Shown: one piece after another, positions 1-10,724 of the stretch
How positions within the stretch are numbered: the first letter of the stretch is position 1
Layout: the number at the start of each line of letters is the position of its first letter
NCBI RefSeq assembly: GCF_963855985.1
Contig: NC_087118.1
Span: forward strand, 10,560,501 to 10,624,500
Source: Ostrinia nubilalis
Lineage: Eukaryota; Arthropoda; Insecta; Lepidoptera; Crambidae
Length of the DNA: 64,000 nucleotides
Reading direction: 5' to 3'
Program-made: the position numbers and the translations under genes
The notes under the pieces: model-generated
What the model was told of the DNA's origin: nothing
What the model saw: only the letters and a program-made list of their open reading frames with translations
Database searches by the model: none

Positions 1-615
1 TAATCGCAACACTAAAGTTTATTAATAGTTACTTTGGAGATGGTACGAAATACAAACACCACTAGATTAACGTTTACCAATCGTGAATACGATGATTGCT
101 TCTTAAAATTTAGTTTTTATTTATTTCACTTTGCTTTAACAACCCTGACGCTTGAGCTGTGATGTAGATCAAATCTGATCACAAAAAAATTGAGCTCTTG
201 TGAGCGTAGTAGTAAGGTGTGATTTCGAATGCACCAAGTTCGTTGGAAATTTTGCATATTACCGTTAAAATGTCGGCATCTGATGCTGATCAAGGGAGTG
301 CAATTTCTGTTGCTACTATTATGTATTCTGTGGTTAAACTCAGTATCAAAGTAGCTTCACTATTCAACATTATTTAAAAAATACACGTATTGTATGTTGG
401 AGATAAACTAATTACCTAACCATGATATTTCATAACATTATATGTATAAAAATAAGTAAGTAAGTGTGCAAGATTAATTCTTGATGATAATCATCTACAC
501 CATTAAAATGTAGGTTGATATTTCTTCAGATCACGTAAATAAATATATTATAGGTAAATCTACATAAAAATAATTTGCTTTAGTTGTATCATCATAATCA
601 GAGTTATTAAAATAA
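1..615. other. no recognised gene (left edge)
   Basis: A+T-rich sequence in which I recognise no gene, RNA or element. A short open stretch starts at an ATG near 271 and runs for about 34 codons. It has no recognisable domain, so I do not call it a gene. Confidence 0.5.
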
Positions 616-682
616 AGTATCCCAGTTTTACCGACTGGGAATCGAATCCGCTATACCCTTAAACCACTAACCCTATAAGATA
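616..682 (-). repeat. tRNA-like (SINE-type) remnant
   Basis: Read on the minus strand, a segment resembles a Pol III promoter: a weak A-box-like TTAGTGG stretch followed by a near-consensus B box, GATTCGATTCC. There is no closing acceptor stem and no clear tail, so a working tRNA gene is unlikely. A decayed tRNA-derived SINE head is the best reading. Confidence 0.35.
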
Positions 683-1139
683 TTCATTGCACAGAATGAT
701 ACATAGATTCAAGCTCTAAGAACATTTCCAATGTAAGCTGACCCGTACAAAGCCAACAGCTGAAATAATAAGAGTTCATCTTATGATGGACACATAAGTC
801 TTGATATTCTCATAACATTGTAGGTAGCCGAAACGCCGACATAGCAAAATAGTGTGAGAACGTGTCATGTGCTTGCGCGCAAAGCTGCGCAGTTACAATA
901 CCTATGTGCAGGATGTCATTTGATACCGATTCAAATTAATTTCTTGCGATAGAGATAAAGGTGGGTTTACATGTAACAAATGCGATGTTCGAATATGTGT
1001 TTAGTTTTTAGGTAACTAAAATGTGGTTGAATCAGATATAATAGGTTTATTATTATTTTATCGATCATATTATTTGTCTGTGAAGATGTTCCATCAAAAT
1101 GTGTATTATAATAAAAGTGATGTCATATTTCCAAATGTA
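683..1139. other. no recognised gene
   Basis: Low-complexity A+T-rich sequence. It contains no coding frame with recognisable similarity and no obvious repeat. Confidence 0.45.
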
Positions 1140-1147
1140 TCCCATTG

Positions 1148-1568
1148 TAGGGATGGCGATTCTTTCCGAAAAAGATCGATTTTTAAATCGTTTGGAATCG
1201 AAACCTGATGTATCGATTCACAAAATATCGAGGTCTAAAATATCGATTCCTAAAACATCGTTTTCTTTTCTTTTTTTTCAAGTTTGCGTTTCCAATGAAT
1301 AATTTATAAATGAATTTTATGAATAATACTTATTATGAAATAAGTTATCACTAATTAGTGTAATCAGGGTTCTTTTAGTTCAGAGAATTTAATAATATTG
1401 CATTTTTTTCTAACAAGTCCATTCTTTATCTATATAAAATAGCATTTCGATTTTCCTGGGTTAAATATCGATTCACTGAATCGATCCAGTGCTACATATC
1501 GATTTAAAAAATCGATCTTATTGGCCCGAAAAATTATTCGATTAATCGATCTTAGATCGCCATCTCTA
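1148..1568. mobile_element. hAT-type MITE with 8-bp TSD
   Basis: A 421-bp element with terminal inverted repeats TAGGGATGGCGAT on the left and TAGAGATGGCGAT (reverse complement) on the right, one mismatch in 13. It is flanked on both sides by the exact 8-bp direct repeat TCCCATTG (1140-1147 and 1569-1576). The 8-bp duplication and the (C/T)AG start are hAT hallmarks. The interior is rich in ATCGAT-like words and encodes no transposase, so it is non-autonomous. Confidence 0.88.
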
Positions 1569-1576
1569 TCCCATTG

Positions 1577-2047
1577 TCTTTCGAACAATTTTAATTAACA
1601 AGAACATTATTCCTTTTGAGCCATTCGTAATAAACAATAATGGAGTTACATATTAATAAAAATAGTCACTATTGCAATCATGTGAACCCACCCTAGTCAT
1701 CATGGTTCATACTGTTAGCTTTCGCAAGTGAACCTCGCACTCCGCCGCGTAAACATCGGTTCGTTCGATTTATTGTTGTGAACATACTTGAATTAATAGT
1801 AAAATATTATAGTTTAAATTAAAACTAAATCTAGTAGGTAGGTAACGCTTCGTGTTATTAAAATCATGATTTTTGAGTGCACCAAGTTTTCTGACGCTTT
1901 TAAATTCGGATCGTTTTAATTTTTATTTTTCTGGTTCGTCATGTGTGGGTAAGTAGACCTTCCTACTTAAATACATTTTTGTAGACTACTATTGATTTTG
2001 TTTGTTGGATCTATGCACTGTCATTGTAATTGTCAGCTTTAAAAATA
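1577..2047. other. no recognised gene
   Basis: Sequence between the hAT MITE and the stem-loop array. A TGCACCAAGTT word occurs here near 1879 and a closely similar one near 229. No coding or RNA feature is supported. Confidence 0.45.
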
Positions 2048-2503
2048 TCTCCACCACTTTTAACAGAGATTTACCTAGCTTGCTCAGGTTTAGAAAAACA
2101 GTCTCTAAAAACTGGTGGTTAGGTATACAAATCTGCTAAGGATCATAAAAAGCATTCGGTTCTTGTCGGCTTGAAAGATAACTCCGTCACTTTCAACAGA
2201 GGTTTACCTAGCTTGCTCAGGTTTAGAAAAAATAACCTCTAGAACTGATGGTAGTCATTCAGTAGATGCTTGATAAGTTCGAACTCCACCAAAGAAAATC
2301 CTTAGAAATTCAATTGACTGTCTAGCATACTTCTCCACTAATTTGGACGAGGCTGTACCTAGCTTGCTCAGGTTAAGAAAAAACAGTCTCCTGAACTGGT
2401 GGATTGGTCGTGTTTAGTCCTTTGAAAGTTGCTCCATCACTTTCAACAGAGGTTTACCTAGCTTGCTCAGGTTTAGAAAAAATAACCTCTAGAACTGATG
2501 GTA
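2048..2503 (+). repeat. four tandem covarying stem-loops
   Basis: Four units of about 70 nt (2051-2118, 2184-2251, 2334-2403, 2434-2501) share the core ACCTAGCTTGCTCAGGTT. Each is closed by a two-part stem whose sequence differs between units while pairing is kept: outer stems CCACCA/TGGTGG, CCGTCA/TGATGG, TCCAC/GTGGA and CCATCA/TGATGG; inner stems AGAGA/TCTCT, AGAGGTT/AACCTCT (twice) and GAGGCTG/CAGTCTC. Units 2 and 4 also share their downstream flanks (about 2252-2320 and 2502-2560), so a block of about 250 bp was duplicated. Paired changes suggest a structured RNA or cruciform under selection. No known RNA family is recognised. Confidence 0.7.
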
Positions 2504-2628
2504 GTCATTCAATAGATGCTTAACGAACTCCAGCAAAGAAAATCCTTAGAAAGTCAATTATAAATTGCAACCGATATCGAAAAAGTGTAAAATTAATATG
2601 TTAGAATAACATTCGCGTGTGGTTTTAT

Positions 2629-2693
2629 TTAATGGTGTTGGTGGTGATCGGCATGCGATAGCTTATTACCGGCGCTCGACACTTGGATACCAG
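2629..2693 (+). other. candidate exon end with strong splice donor
   Basis: CAG|GTGAGT at 2691-2699 matches the consensus metazoan 5' splice site. It ends a short, relatively GC-rich stretch lying just after the stem-loop array. No long reading frame enters it, so it could be a non-coding first exon, a transposon exon or chance. Confidence 0.25.
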
Positions 2694-2708
2694 GTGAGTC
2701 CTTTATTC

Positions 2709-2847
2709 TGAATTGGGAACACTAGCACAAGCAAAACAGGGTTCAATCCGACGAAGCGAGCCGCGGCGAGGAGCGAAGCGACGAAGCGAGCCTTCGGCGA
2801 GCGTTCGGATTGAACACTGTTTTGCTTGTGCTAGAGTTCCCAATTCA
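2709..2847. repeat. 139-bp foldback with GC-rich centre
   Basis: Arms of about 45 bp, beginning TGAATTGGGAAC and ending GTTCCCAATTCA, are near-perfect inverted repeats. They enclose a centre made of repeated CGAAGCGAG-like words. It would form a long hairpin. No TSD was identified. Confidence 0.75.
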
Positions 2848-2858
2848 TTTACTACTAC

Positions 2859-3090
2859 TAGCCCATGTTAACATGGTCATATAAATGGTATGGTGAAGTC
2901 AGAAAATTGATATCTTCATTTTAATTATTTTATTTTTCATACAAATCCGATTTTATAAAATTTATTTTGTATGGAAATTAAAAAAAATTACAATGATGAT
3001 ATCAAATTTCTGACTTCACCATACCATTTATATGCCCATGTTAACATGGGCTAGTGTCGGCTCATATATCCATTTACCTAACACCCTGTA
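2859..3090. mobile_element. short copy of foldback family B, left end missing
   Basis: An inverted-repeat element whose arms contain GCCCATGTTAACATGG and a block reading TGGTGAAGTCAGAAA. Its right end ...CCTAACACCCTGTA matches the right terminus of element B at 60838-60920. The matching left terminus (TACAGGGTGTTAGG...) is absent, so the copy is truncated on the left. No coding potential. Confidence 0.7.
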
Positions 3091-3109
3091 TATATATTAT
3101 ATATATTAT

Positions 3110-3330
3110 ATATATTATAATAAATGCGAAAGTTTGGATGTCATGATGTCTGGATGTTTGGATGTCTGGATGTCTGGATGTTTGTTACTCTTTCACGCAA
3201 AAACTACTGCACGGATTTTGTTGAAACTTTACAGTATTACTGTTTATAACCCAGATTAACATATAGGCTATAATTTATGACGATCTGTCTGTGACATGGA
3301 GCATTCCACGCGAAGCGGACAGGTAAAAAA
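3110..3330 (+). mobile_element. Helitron-like remnant
   Basis: The segment contains tandem GGATGTCT words and then the stretch CACGCAAAAACTACTGCACG, which I recognise as typical of short non-autonomous lepidopteran Helitrons. No terminal CTAG hairpin follows, so the 3' end is missing or decayed. Confidence 0.5.
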
Positions 3331-3605
3331 AGTCGATGTTTCCGATTTCAGTAATATTTGAGTATGTTCTACTTATACATATTATTGATACGTGTACCAA
3401 ATATTTTTGTAATATAATGACTAGTTTAAGAGTTATGGGTCTTCGAAGTTTAAAATAATTAAACCACGGGATTTATTACTTCATTTACCGTGCTTTTTAA
3501 CTGTATTATTGAAAACGAAAAAAAAACTATTTTTCCCTAAGAAAAATGCAAATTAATTTTTTTTCCTTGATTTTCACAAAGTTGGACCCTTTCGATTTTT
3601 TTAAG
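3331..3605. other. no recognised gene
   Basis: A+T-rich spacer between the Helitron-like remnant and the LINE 3' end. It contains nothing I can assign. Confidence 0.4.
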
Positions 3606-6600
3606 TCAAAGTCAAAGTCAAAATTTCTTTATTTGTTTAGACTAATAAATAGTTCTTACAAATCGTCATTTTGCTCTTAAGGAGCCTCTACATGTCTCAT
3701 AATCTTTTTACCCTACCAGCGCTTCGAGACCAACATTTGGCAAGTGCTGAGAAGAAGCGCCGCAACAAACTCAGTCACCACTGTCTGCCGGTTAATATAA
3801 ATAAATAGAAATAGCAGTAGTAGGTACATTCGATTCAGGAGCAGTTCACTGAATTTACCATGCATTCTTGTATAGTGTATCTTATAAGAATGGGTATACA
3901 AAATTGCGTGGCATATTAAACAAGGTAGTGACGTGCTAATATCTAGACTTACAGATTACACACTCAAATACTAGTAGAAATGACTCGCATACATAAGTTG
4001 GAATAACTTGGATTGACCAGTCCCCGAAAGCAGCGCCTGTTCACAGACATGACGAGTGAACCAGCCATCGCTTCACTCGACCATATTAGAGGGAATGTAA
4101 CGACCCGCCTCACTACGCCACCACCCCAGAGACATTTTAGTGAGAATGACAATACCAAGTTATCTCTTAGAGAAAAAAAAAACTAATAATAAAGCTAAGT
4201 AACAGTCCAGATTGAGAAGCATGACACTATAACATTTTAGAAAATTAGATTAGTTTATACATTACTTTTCATAGCACGATTTTAATTCTTTTTAGTGCGA
4301 GCATGAGAGGACCATAATCCTACTCCCAGGATGACTTATCATTAAGAAAATCTCGAGTTGTATAATAGGCTTTTTTAAGCATGTGATCTTTAACTATACC
4401 TTTAAATTTATTGTACGGTAGCTCTTTATATTTATCAGGGACTTTGTTATAAAAATGGATACCTTGTCCCATAAAGGTGGCAAACACTTTATTAAGTCTA
4501 AAAGCGGGTATAGCCAATTTATTTTTATTTCTAGTATTGATTTGGTGAATATCACTTTTCTTTTTGAAATCATTAATATTTTGTTGAATAAATAGAATAC
4601 AGTTTAAGATGTATTGTGAAGCGGCCGTGAGAATGCCAATTTCTTTAAACAATTCTCTAAGGGACGCTCTTGCTTTCATTTTATACAAGTATCTTATGGC
4701 ACGTTTTTGCAGAATAAATATTGTTTCAAAATCTGCAGCTTTGCCCCATAGCATGATTCCATATGACATTAGGCTATGAAAGTAGCTAAAGTAGACTAAG
4801 CGAGCTGTTGAAACATCGGTTAATGACCGTATCCTTTTTATTGCAAAAGCCGCTGAGCTGAGCTTTCCCGCCAGAGTTTCTATATGGGAGCCCCACTGGA
4901 GTTTTGAATCCAGGGTAATTCCCAGAAATACAGTAGATTCTACCAGATCGATTGCATTATTATTAAGTTCTATTTGGGTACTAACTGTTTTTACGTTAGG
5001 CAAAGAGAATTTTATACATTTTGTTTTCTTTGCATTCAGTTGTAGATTATTTGTAGTGAACCAACTTAAAACTCTTGTTAGTGCATTATTTACATCGTCA
5101 AAGTTATTTTTACTTCTATCAATATTAAAAATCAAAGATGTGTCATCAGCAAATAACACGATTTCGCAAGAGTCTTTAACAAAATATGGTAGATCATTAA
5201 TGTATATAAGAAACAAGAATGGACCCAGAATGGACCCCTGCGGAACTCCCATTTTCACAGGTGACCCAGAAGACAAAACACCATTTATGTCGACTTTTTG
5301 AACTCTAAAGTTTAAATAGGATTGTATTAAATCCAAAGCCGAGTCCTTTACCCCATAATAGTGCAGTTTGCGAATTAGCGTTTGATGTTCTACGCAGTCA
5401 AAAGCTTTTGAGAGATCACAGAAGACCCCTAGTGCATTTTGAGAATTTTCCCAAGCCTCGAAGATATGTTTAAGTAGTGCAACCCCGGCATCGGTGGTGG
5501 AACGACCCTTGGTAAAACCATATTGTTCACTATGAAATAGTTTATTAGAGCCAAAGTGAATCATAAGTTGCTCCTGTATGATTTTTTCAAAAATCTTGCT
5601 CAAGGCGGGCAAGATAGAAATGGGTCTATAATTGCCAGGGTCGGTTTTGCTACCAGACTTAAATAATGGCATTAGTCTACTGTGTTTCATGAGGTCGGGG
5701 AAGATTCCCTTCTCTATGCAATTATTGAATATTATCGCTAACTGTGGGGAAATTATATCAATAATGTGTTTGACTATCTTGACAGAGATGCCCCAGATAT
5801 CAGTTGTACTCTTTACATTTAAAAGATTAAAAGTTTTAGTGATATCTAATGGAGTAATATGTTTAAAAGAGAAGTGCGAGTCACAGGGTGTCACGTGGGT
5901 TTTCAATATTTCTTCAGCCTCGGAGGGAGATGACTTTAAGTTGGCAGTTGTTGCTGAAGCTATATTAACAAAAAATTTGTTAAAAGCTTCTGCTACATCT
6001 TTATCTGCAGATATCAAATTATCGTGAACTTTGAGAGAAAAGTCATTATCTCTTGGTTTTAGTTTACCAGTCTCTCGGTTGATAACATTCCAAGTTTCTT
6101 TTATTTTATTACTGGCGTTTCCTATCTTGTCCCGAATATAAAAAGACTTAGCCATGAAGCAAACTTTCTTAAAAAATTTTGAATACTTTTTCACATGCTC
6201 AAGAAAAGATATACTATTATTATACTTTTTCATGCCATAAAGCTCATATAACGTATTTCGACTTTTGTATATTCCCTTAGTAGCCCAGTCACTAAACTTA
6301 GATTTGGTATTTGGTTTTAATGGCTTTACAGTAAAAACTTTGTCATGTTCGGTTTTAATACATTCGAAAAGGTTATTGTAAAGAGCATCTGGGTCTCCCT
6401 GCACGTACGGCACTAAATGCAATTTATTTCCAAGATTATTCTTAAAACGTTCTAGACGACTAATGGTTACAGGTCTACATACGGCATTTTTGTTACTTGT
6501 ATTATTAGAATTATTAAAAATAAATTCTACTTTAATACCACAGTGATCTGACGTAAGATTGTGTATGACAGCTTTTTTGTCAGGGACACAGCTAGAGAAA

Positions 6601-7012
6601 ATATTATCTAGACAAGTAGCTGTGGTTTCCGTAATTCTAGTTGGCTCCTTAAATTGACTAAACAAATTAAATGACTTAAAAAGGGAAAGTAGTCTTACAG
6701 AATATGATGATGAGCTATCTAGTAAATTGACGTTAAAATCTCCACAAACTAAGACCTTTTTGTTGCTGTTACAAGTTTTATTAAGAGCATCCTCAATAGC
6801 CGCTTCAAAAATACCAAAGTCCCCAGAAGGGGGTCTATACACACATACAATAATGTAACTCTCAAGCTCGACACAGGAAATTTCGATAACACGCTCAACT
6901 GATAGCCCTACTACATCTTTGCGTTCTTTACATTTAATATTATTATTGACAAATATTAAGGAGCCTCCGTGAATGGCAGACTTCCTGTAAAACGCGCTAC
7001 ATAATTTAATTT
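3606..7012 (-). mobile_element. 5'-truncated CR1/Jockey-group LINE
   Basis: A minus-strand non-LTR retrotransposon copy. Its 3' end is marked by a (TTTGAC)n-type tail (reverse complement of AAGTCAAAGTCAAAGTC at 3604-3620), preceded by about 700 bp of 3' untranslated sequence. The 3' UTR is related to the pieces at 14755-15253 and 36716-36948, so the family is present at least three times. The 5' end is lost at about 7012, inside the endonuclease domain. No TSD could be fixed. Confidence 0.82.
4320..7011 (-). CDS. LINE ORF2: endonuclease (partial) and reverse transcriptase
   Basis: The frame stays open for about 897 codons from 7011 to the stop at 4320. The start is truncated: the first internal start-like codon near 6842 is not ATG, and coding similarity continues upstream of it. 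The upstream part is the C-terminal apurinic-type endonuclease, with YRPPSGDF, a GDFNVNLL block and a TSDH block carrying the catalytic Asp-His. The reverse transcriptase follows, with NYRPISILP, DLSKAFDCV, GVPQGSILGP and the catalytic FADD box. It would nick DNA and reverse-transcribe its own RNA at the target. Affiliation is CR1/Jockey group by motif style. It is uninterrupted but lacks the N-terminal endonuclease and any ORF1, so it cannot be autonomous. Confidence 0.85.
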
Positions 7013-7281
7013 TTTTTATTTAAATAGATAATATTGTGTAGAACATTCATGCCAACTTTCAAAGTGGGCGTGGAATTGGATTAGGAGCTAGACTGAAAAT
7101 ACTGCCGAAGGGTAGCGTCCAGCGCCGCGCCGTCGCGCTGCCGCGCCTGAAGCCCGCCGCCTGTGCGCGTTTAGTGAAACTGACAAGCAAATAAAATCAC
7201 TTTTGACGGAATGTTTTTTAGATTTTTAATAACACCAATACATTTTTAGTACCTATTAAATACTAAAAAATACGTTATGGC
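7013..7281. other. unassigned, with a GC-rich block
   Basis: A strongly GC-rich block at about 7110-7180, built from GCGCCGCGCCG-like words, is followed by an AATAAAA at 7190 and A+T-rich DNA. It continues beyond the hAT MITE at 7282-7666 as another GC-rich stretch (7675-7715), so the MITE split an older sequence. No frame is supported. Confidence 0.35.
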
Positions 7282-7666
7282 CAGGCTTGTTCTTACTCGG
7301 ACACTGAAAGGATCGCTCCGAACTCCGAAAATCGGTCAAATGAACTAGTTCGGTCGTCTAGTACTATTAACTAGCACATTTTAGTACACTCATTCTATTA
7401 GGTAGATCGAACGAAAAAAGTCTTTATTCATATGCATTTATGGTCCAATATCGAAAAATACTCGCTACACACTCACAGAGCCGAATCCATCTCGCTCGCG
7501 CGCGGTTGTCACCAATTTCACGTCTCGTTCAATTCATTAGTGATCGGCTGTACTAAAGTAAACTAAAAGACCGATTTGAACGACCAACACGGAATAGTTC
7601 GTTCTCGTTCACTTATTAAAGGAATTGCTTCCTATTAGTACATAGTACGTGTACTACACAAGCCTA
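7282..7666. mobile_element. hAT-type MITE with 8-bp TSD
   Basis: A 385-bp element with terminal repeats CAGGCTTGT on the left and TAGGCTTGT (reverse complement) on the right. It is flanked by the exact 8-bp duplication GTTATGGC (7274-7281 and 7667-7674). There is no transposase. The terminal sequence differs from the hAT MITE at 1148, so this is another family. Confidence 0.88.
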
Positions 7667-7762
7667 GTTATGGCGTATCCGCACATGCCGGGCGGCACGG
7701 CCGGTTCGGTTCGGTTCTGGGTATTAACGTTCGTTGGTGACATCACTTCCAAATACTATAAG

Positions 7763-7976
7763 GTTCACACTCGATCAGCCGGCGTGCAGCGATAGCGATT
7801 GGCGATCGATGCATTTTAAGATTCGGCCAAATCAACGCGATCAACCGGCGTGCAGCGATGGCGAACAATGCATTTAGGTCTGGTCGCCATCTCTGCACGC
7901 CAGCTGATCGCGCTGTGATCGCGTTGGTTTGGCCGAACCCTAAGTCTAATCGCCATCACTGCACGCCGGCTGATCG
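7763..7976. repeat. nested palindrome with four alternating repeat units
   Basis: Four versions of a GATCAGCCGGCGTGCAGCGA-type unit occur in alternating orientation near 7772, 7838, 7888 and 7950, with a second inverted pair (TTCGGCCAAATCAACGCG and its near complement) between them. The block can fold as one large hairpin or as two smaller ones. It looks like a MITE, but no TSD was fixed. Confidence 0.65.
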
Positions 7977-7984
7977 CTTGAGAT

Positions 7985-8054
7985 TGTTCTTTCTTTCTTT
8001 ATAGGTTCAGCAAACCAACGCAGGTTTGCTGAACCTATAAAGAAAGAAAGAACA
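7985..8054. repeat. perfect 32-bp inverted repeat, 6-nt loop
   Basis: The arm at 7985-8016 and its exact reverse complement at 8023-8054 flank the loop AACGCA. Each arm contains a TTCTTTC run and GGTTCAGCAAACC. A 70-nt perfect hairpin is long for chance and usually unstable, which suggests recent origin or a terminal structure of an element. No gene is attached. Confidence 0.85.
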
Positions 8055-8089
8055 GTTTTTATTTGGTCCAAAACTTATAGGTGCTTTTA

Positions 8090-9955
8090 CTCAATACTCA
8101 ATACTCAATAGTTTATTTTGCATAACCACATTAGCATTCACATTTTAGGTCTTACAATTTAGGCAGTTATACAATGTGGACCCAGTTAGGGCACAGCAAC
8201 TTTAGGAAGGAGACAGAACGACGATCTTAATAGTTTCAAAAGAAATGCACACATTGAGTTTGGTGGAAATGTCATTATTAAACAATTCGATAATTATAAA
8301 ATAAATGTTGAAATGTCAGGTTAAATATCAAGTGGTAAGCAGTTAGGTCCTACTAATTTATTATTCAGGTCAACATTAATAAAATAATAATAACCTAAAA
8401 ATCCTTAAATGTCAAGAAATTTTCAAAATAAATATAAATAAATATGTGTATAAATTAAATAATGTCAAAAGTGTAAAATCATGTCAAAATGTTAAATCAT
8501 GTCAGAAACTTATCGTCTAAAAATTATTTCAAATTATAATAAGTTTTCTGATTAAGTATATTCCTTAATGTATTTTCAAATGTCTTGCTATTTGTTTCAG
8601 CTTTTAGGTGTTCAGGTAGGTGATTGTATATTTTTATTGACATAATAAGTGGCCCTTTAGTGTGTAGTGTTAACTTGGATTGTGGTAATGCTAGGTTGTT
8701 CTTGTATCGTGTAGGGTAACGACGGTGTGTTTGGTCCACGATCTTCGTAGTGAACGCTGGGTATTTCCTTACGAATTTGCAAATTTCAAATATATAAATC
8801 GAAGTAAGGGTTAATAACTTGTGTTTTTTAAAGTAATCTTTGCAACTAACAGATTCGTCAATATTTTCTATAATGCGGACGCATTTCTTTTGGAGTATAA
8901 ACAGATCATTTACATGTGTGCTAGTGGCTATTACCCCACATGATTACTCCGTATCGCAACCATCCGTACGCGTAGGCATAATACGCAGTTAAAGCTGATT
9001 TTTTGTCCGTCGTTTTCTTTAGTTCTCTTAGCGCGTAGATAAAAAAAGATAATTTCGTTTTCACGTTTTGTATATGAGCTTTCCAATTTACGTGTGTGTC
9101 TATATTCAGCCCTAAAAGAGTAAATGTGTCCACGCATTCTATTTTTATGTTATTAAATGAAAATTCAATGTCAAGGGGAAGTTTTTGGTGGGGTCTAAAT
9201 TGCATTAATTTTGTTTTTTTATAGTTAATTTCTAAGTTGTGGTCAATCATCCAGTTACTAATTTTATTAAAAATATCATTGAGTTTAAAATTAAGATTTT
9301 GGCTATTTGTGCAAGGTATTAATAAAGAAATGTCATCTGCAAATAATACACATTTGTCACTTAATATTTTCGGGAGGTCATTTATATAAATTAAAAAAAG
9401 GACACAACCTAAGACGCTTCCTTGAGGTATAGACTGACACATTTGTAATACGTCTGATCTTGAAAATATTATACTTTTATTTTTTTCGTCAAAATATTCT
9501 ACTTCTACGTATTGTTTTCGGTTTGACAAATAAGACTTAAACCATTTGTATGTCTGTCCACGTATTCCGATGCCGTACATTTTATTTAATAGTATATTAA
9601 TATAACTTTATCGTACGCTTTTGTCACATCAAGTAAGATACCTACTGCATAGCTTTTTCTGTTTAATATGTCAAGAAAAGCCAAAGTTCTCTACTGAGGT
9701 TTGCAAGTAGACTCGGTCTATGTTCGTGAATATTAAGACTAAACAAGTTGATGTGGTAGGTGTAACTCTTGTTGGTTCTGTTATGTTTTGTGTGTGTGTG
9801 TATTCTAAGAAAGTATCGAGTAACGTCTTAGAATGTCGATCCAGTACAAGCATATTAACGTTGAAATCGCCACCAATGATAACTTTTAGTTTACTATACT
9901 TTTTGCTTATATAGTCAAGAATAACTTTTAGTCTATTATAGAAAATCTCGTTCTC
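8090..9955 (-). mobile_element. decayed Jockey/CR1-group LINE copy
   Basis: A minus-strand LINE ends at the left in a tail of TATTGAG repeats (seen on the plus strand as CTCAATACTCAATACTCAATA at 8090-8110). A 3' UTR (8111-8523) and coding pieces follow. Its motif style resembles the LINE at 25.7-28.9 kb more than the one at 3.6-7.0 kb. The 5' end is lost near 9955. Confidence 0.75.
8524..9853 (-). pseudogene. LINE ORF2 remnant (endonuclease end, RT, C-terminus)
   Basis: Coding traces lie in order on the minus strand. They are an endonuclease end with GGDFNVNML (upstream part to about 9920), a reverse transcriptase piece (9580-8921) with CQSIPQGSVLG and FADD, and a C-terminal piece (8739-8524). 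An internal deletion near 9690 joins the endonuclease directly to the start of RT palm sequence. Several stops and frameshifts separate the pieces. It is non-functional. Confidence 0.78.
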
Positions 9956-10724
9956 CCTTCCGTTCCAATTCCGTTCCGTTCCGTTTTATACGCTTTGTTG
10001 AATAGTGACCGGACCTGTGAAGCAACCAGGATGGGAACTTTGTCTGAGCCAGGAGTTTCATAAGGCCTGGAAATAAATGCAATTTACTGGACAAATAGCG
10101 TCAACACTAGGATAGGCACTACATTCCAGTGACAAGTACAATCTGTGGAGGTCTGCGGAAGGTTGGCGTCCGGTCGATCAAGTACCACCTGAAAAGAATA
10201 CAGTCAGTATTCGCTCATCGTACAAACGAAAAGATAGCAACAGTTTTGTATCAGGTTGTTGCATTTTTAAACGTCTGACCATTACGTATGTCCTTTTGAT
10301 TACAATAATCCTTAAAATACATATAAACTTGTGTCATTTTATAATTGGGGACACACCGATTATTGCTTACTGCTCCAAAAGACGTATAGATATATACCTT
10401 GTCACGCTGGCAATACACGCATAAGCTGATAAATGAACTCATGCGGCTCTGGAAAGATGAAAATTTATCACGATAACTACGATAACGATTCACTGAAGAG
10501 AGATACAGAATTTAAAATGGATCTTGTACTCATAAAGACCGATAATTTTACCACGTGGTAAGTAATCATTGGGGACGAATTTTTGATAAACACACAGTCT
10601 TACAGGGGTATTTAGTGCAAAAAGTAGTGGATTGGATACTTAAATGACTGAAACTAAGTTAATTTGTGCTTTGTTAATGACTTAATTACATCTAATTAAA
10701 TGTATCAATATCGGTATAAAATAC
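9956..10724. other. no recognised gene; short TTCCG-rich patch
   Basis: A small patch of CCGTTCCATTCCG-like words (9957-9995) is followed by unassigned sequence. A minus frame of 80 codons at 10251-10493 shows no recognisable domain and lacks support. Confidence 0.4.

Noticed and set aside
271..375. short coding exon starting with ATG near 271
   Set aside because: About 34 codons, no convincing donor site and no similarity I can name.
2048..2503. hammerhead or other known self-cleaving ribozyme
   Set aside because: The conserved core lacks the CUGANGA and GAAA elements of hammerheads, and I see no match to other ribozyme cores.
3964..4158. 64-codon gene repeated at 14665-14895
   Set aside because: The same frame occurs twice only because both lie in the 3' UTR of the same CR1-type LINE family; it is not a separate gene.
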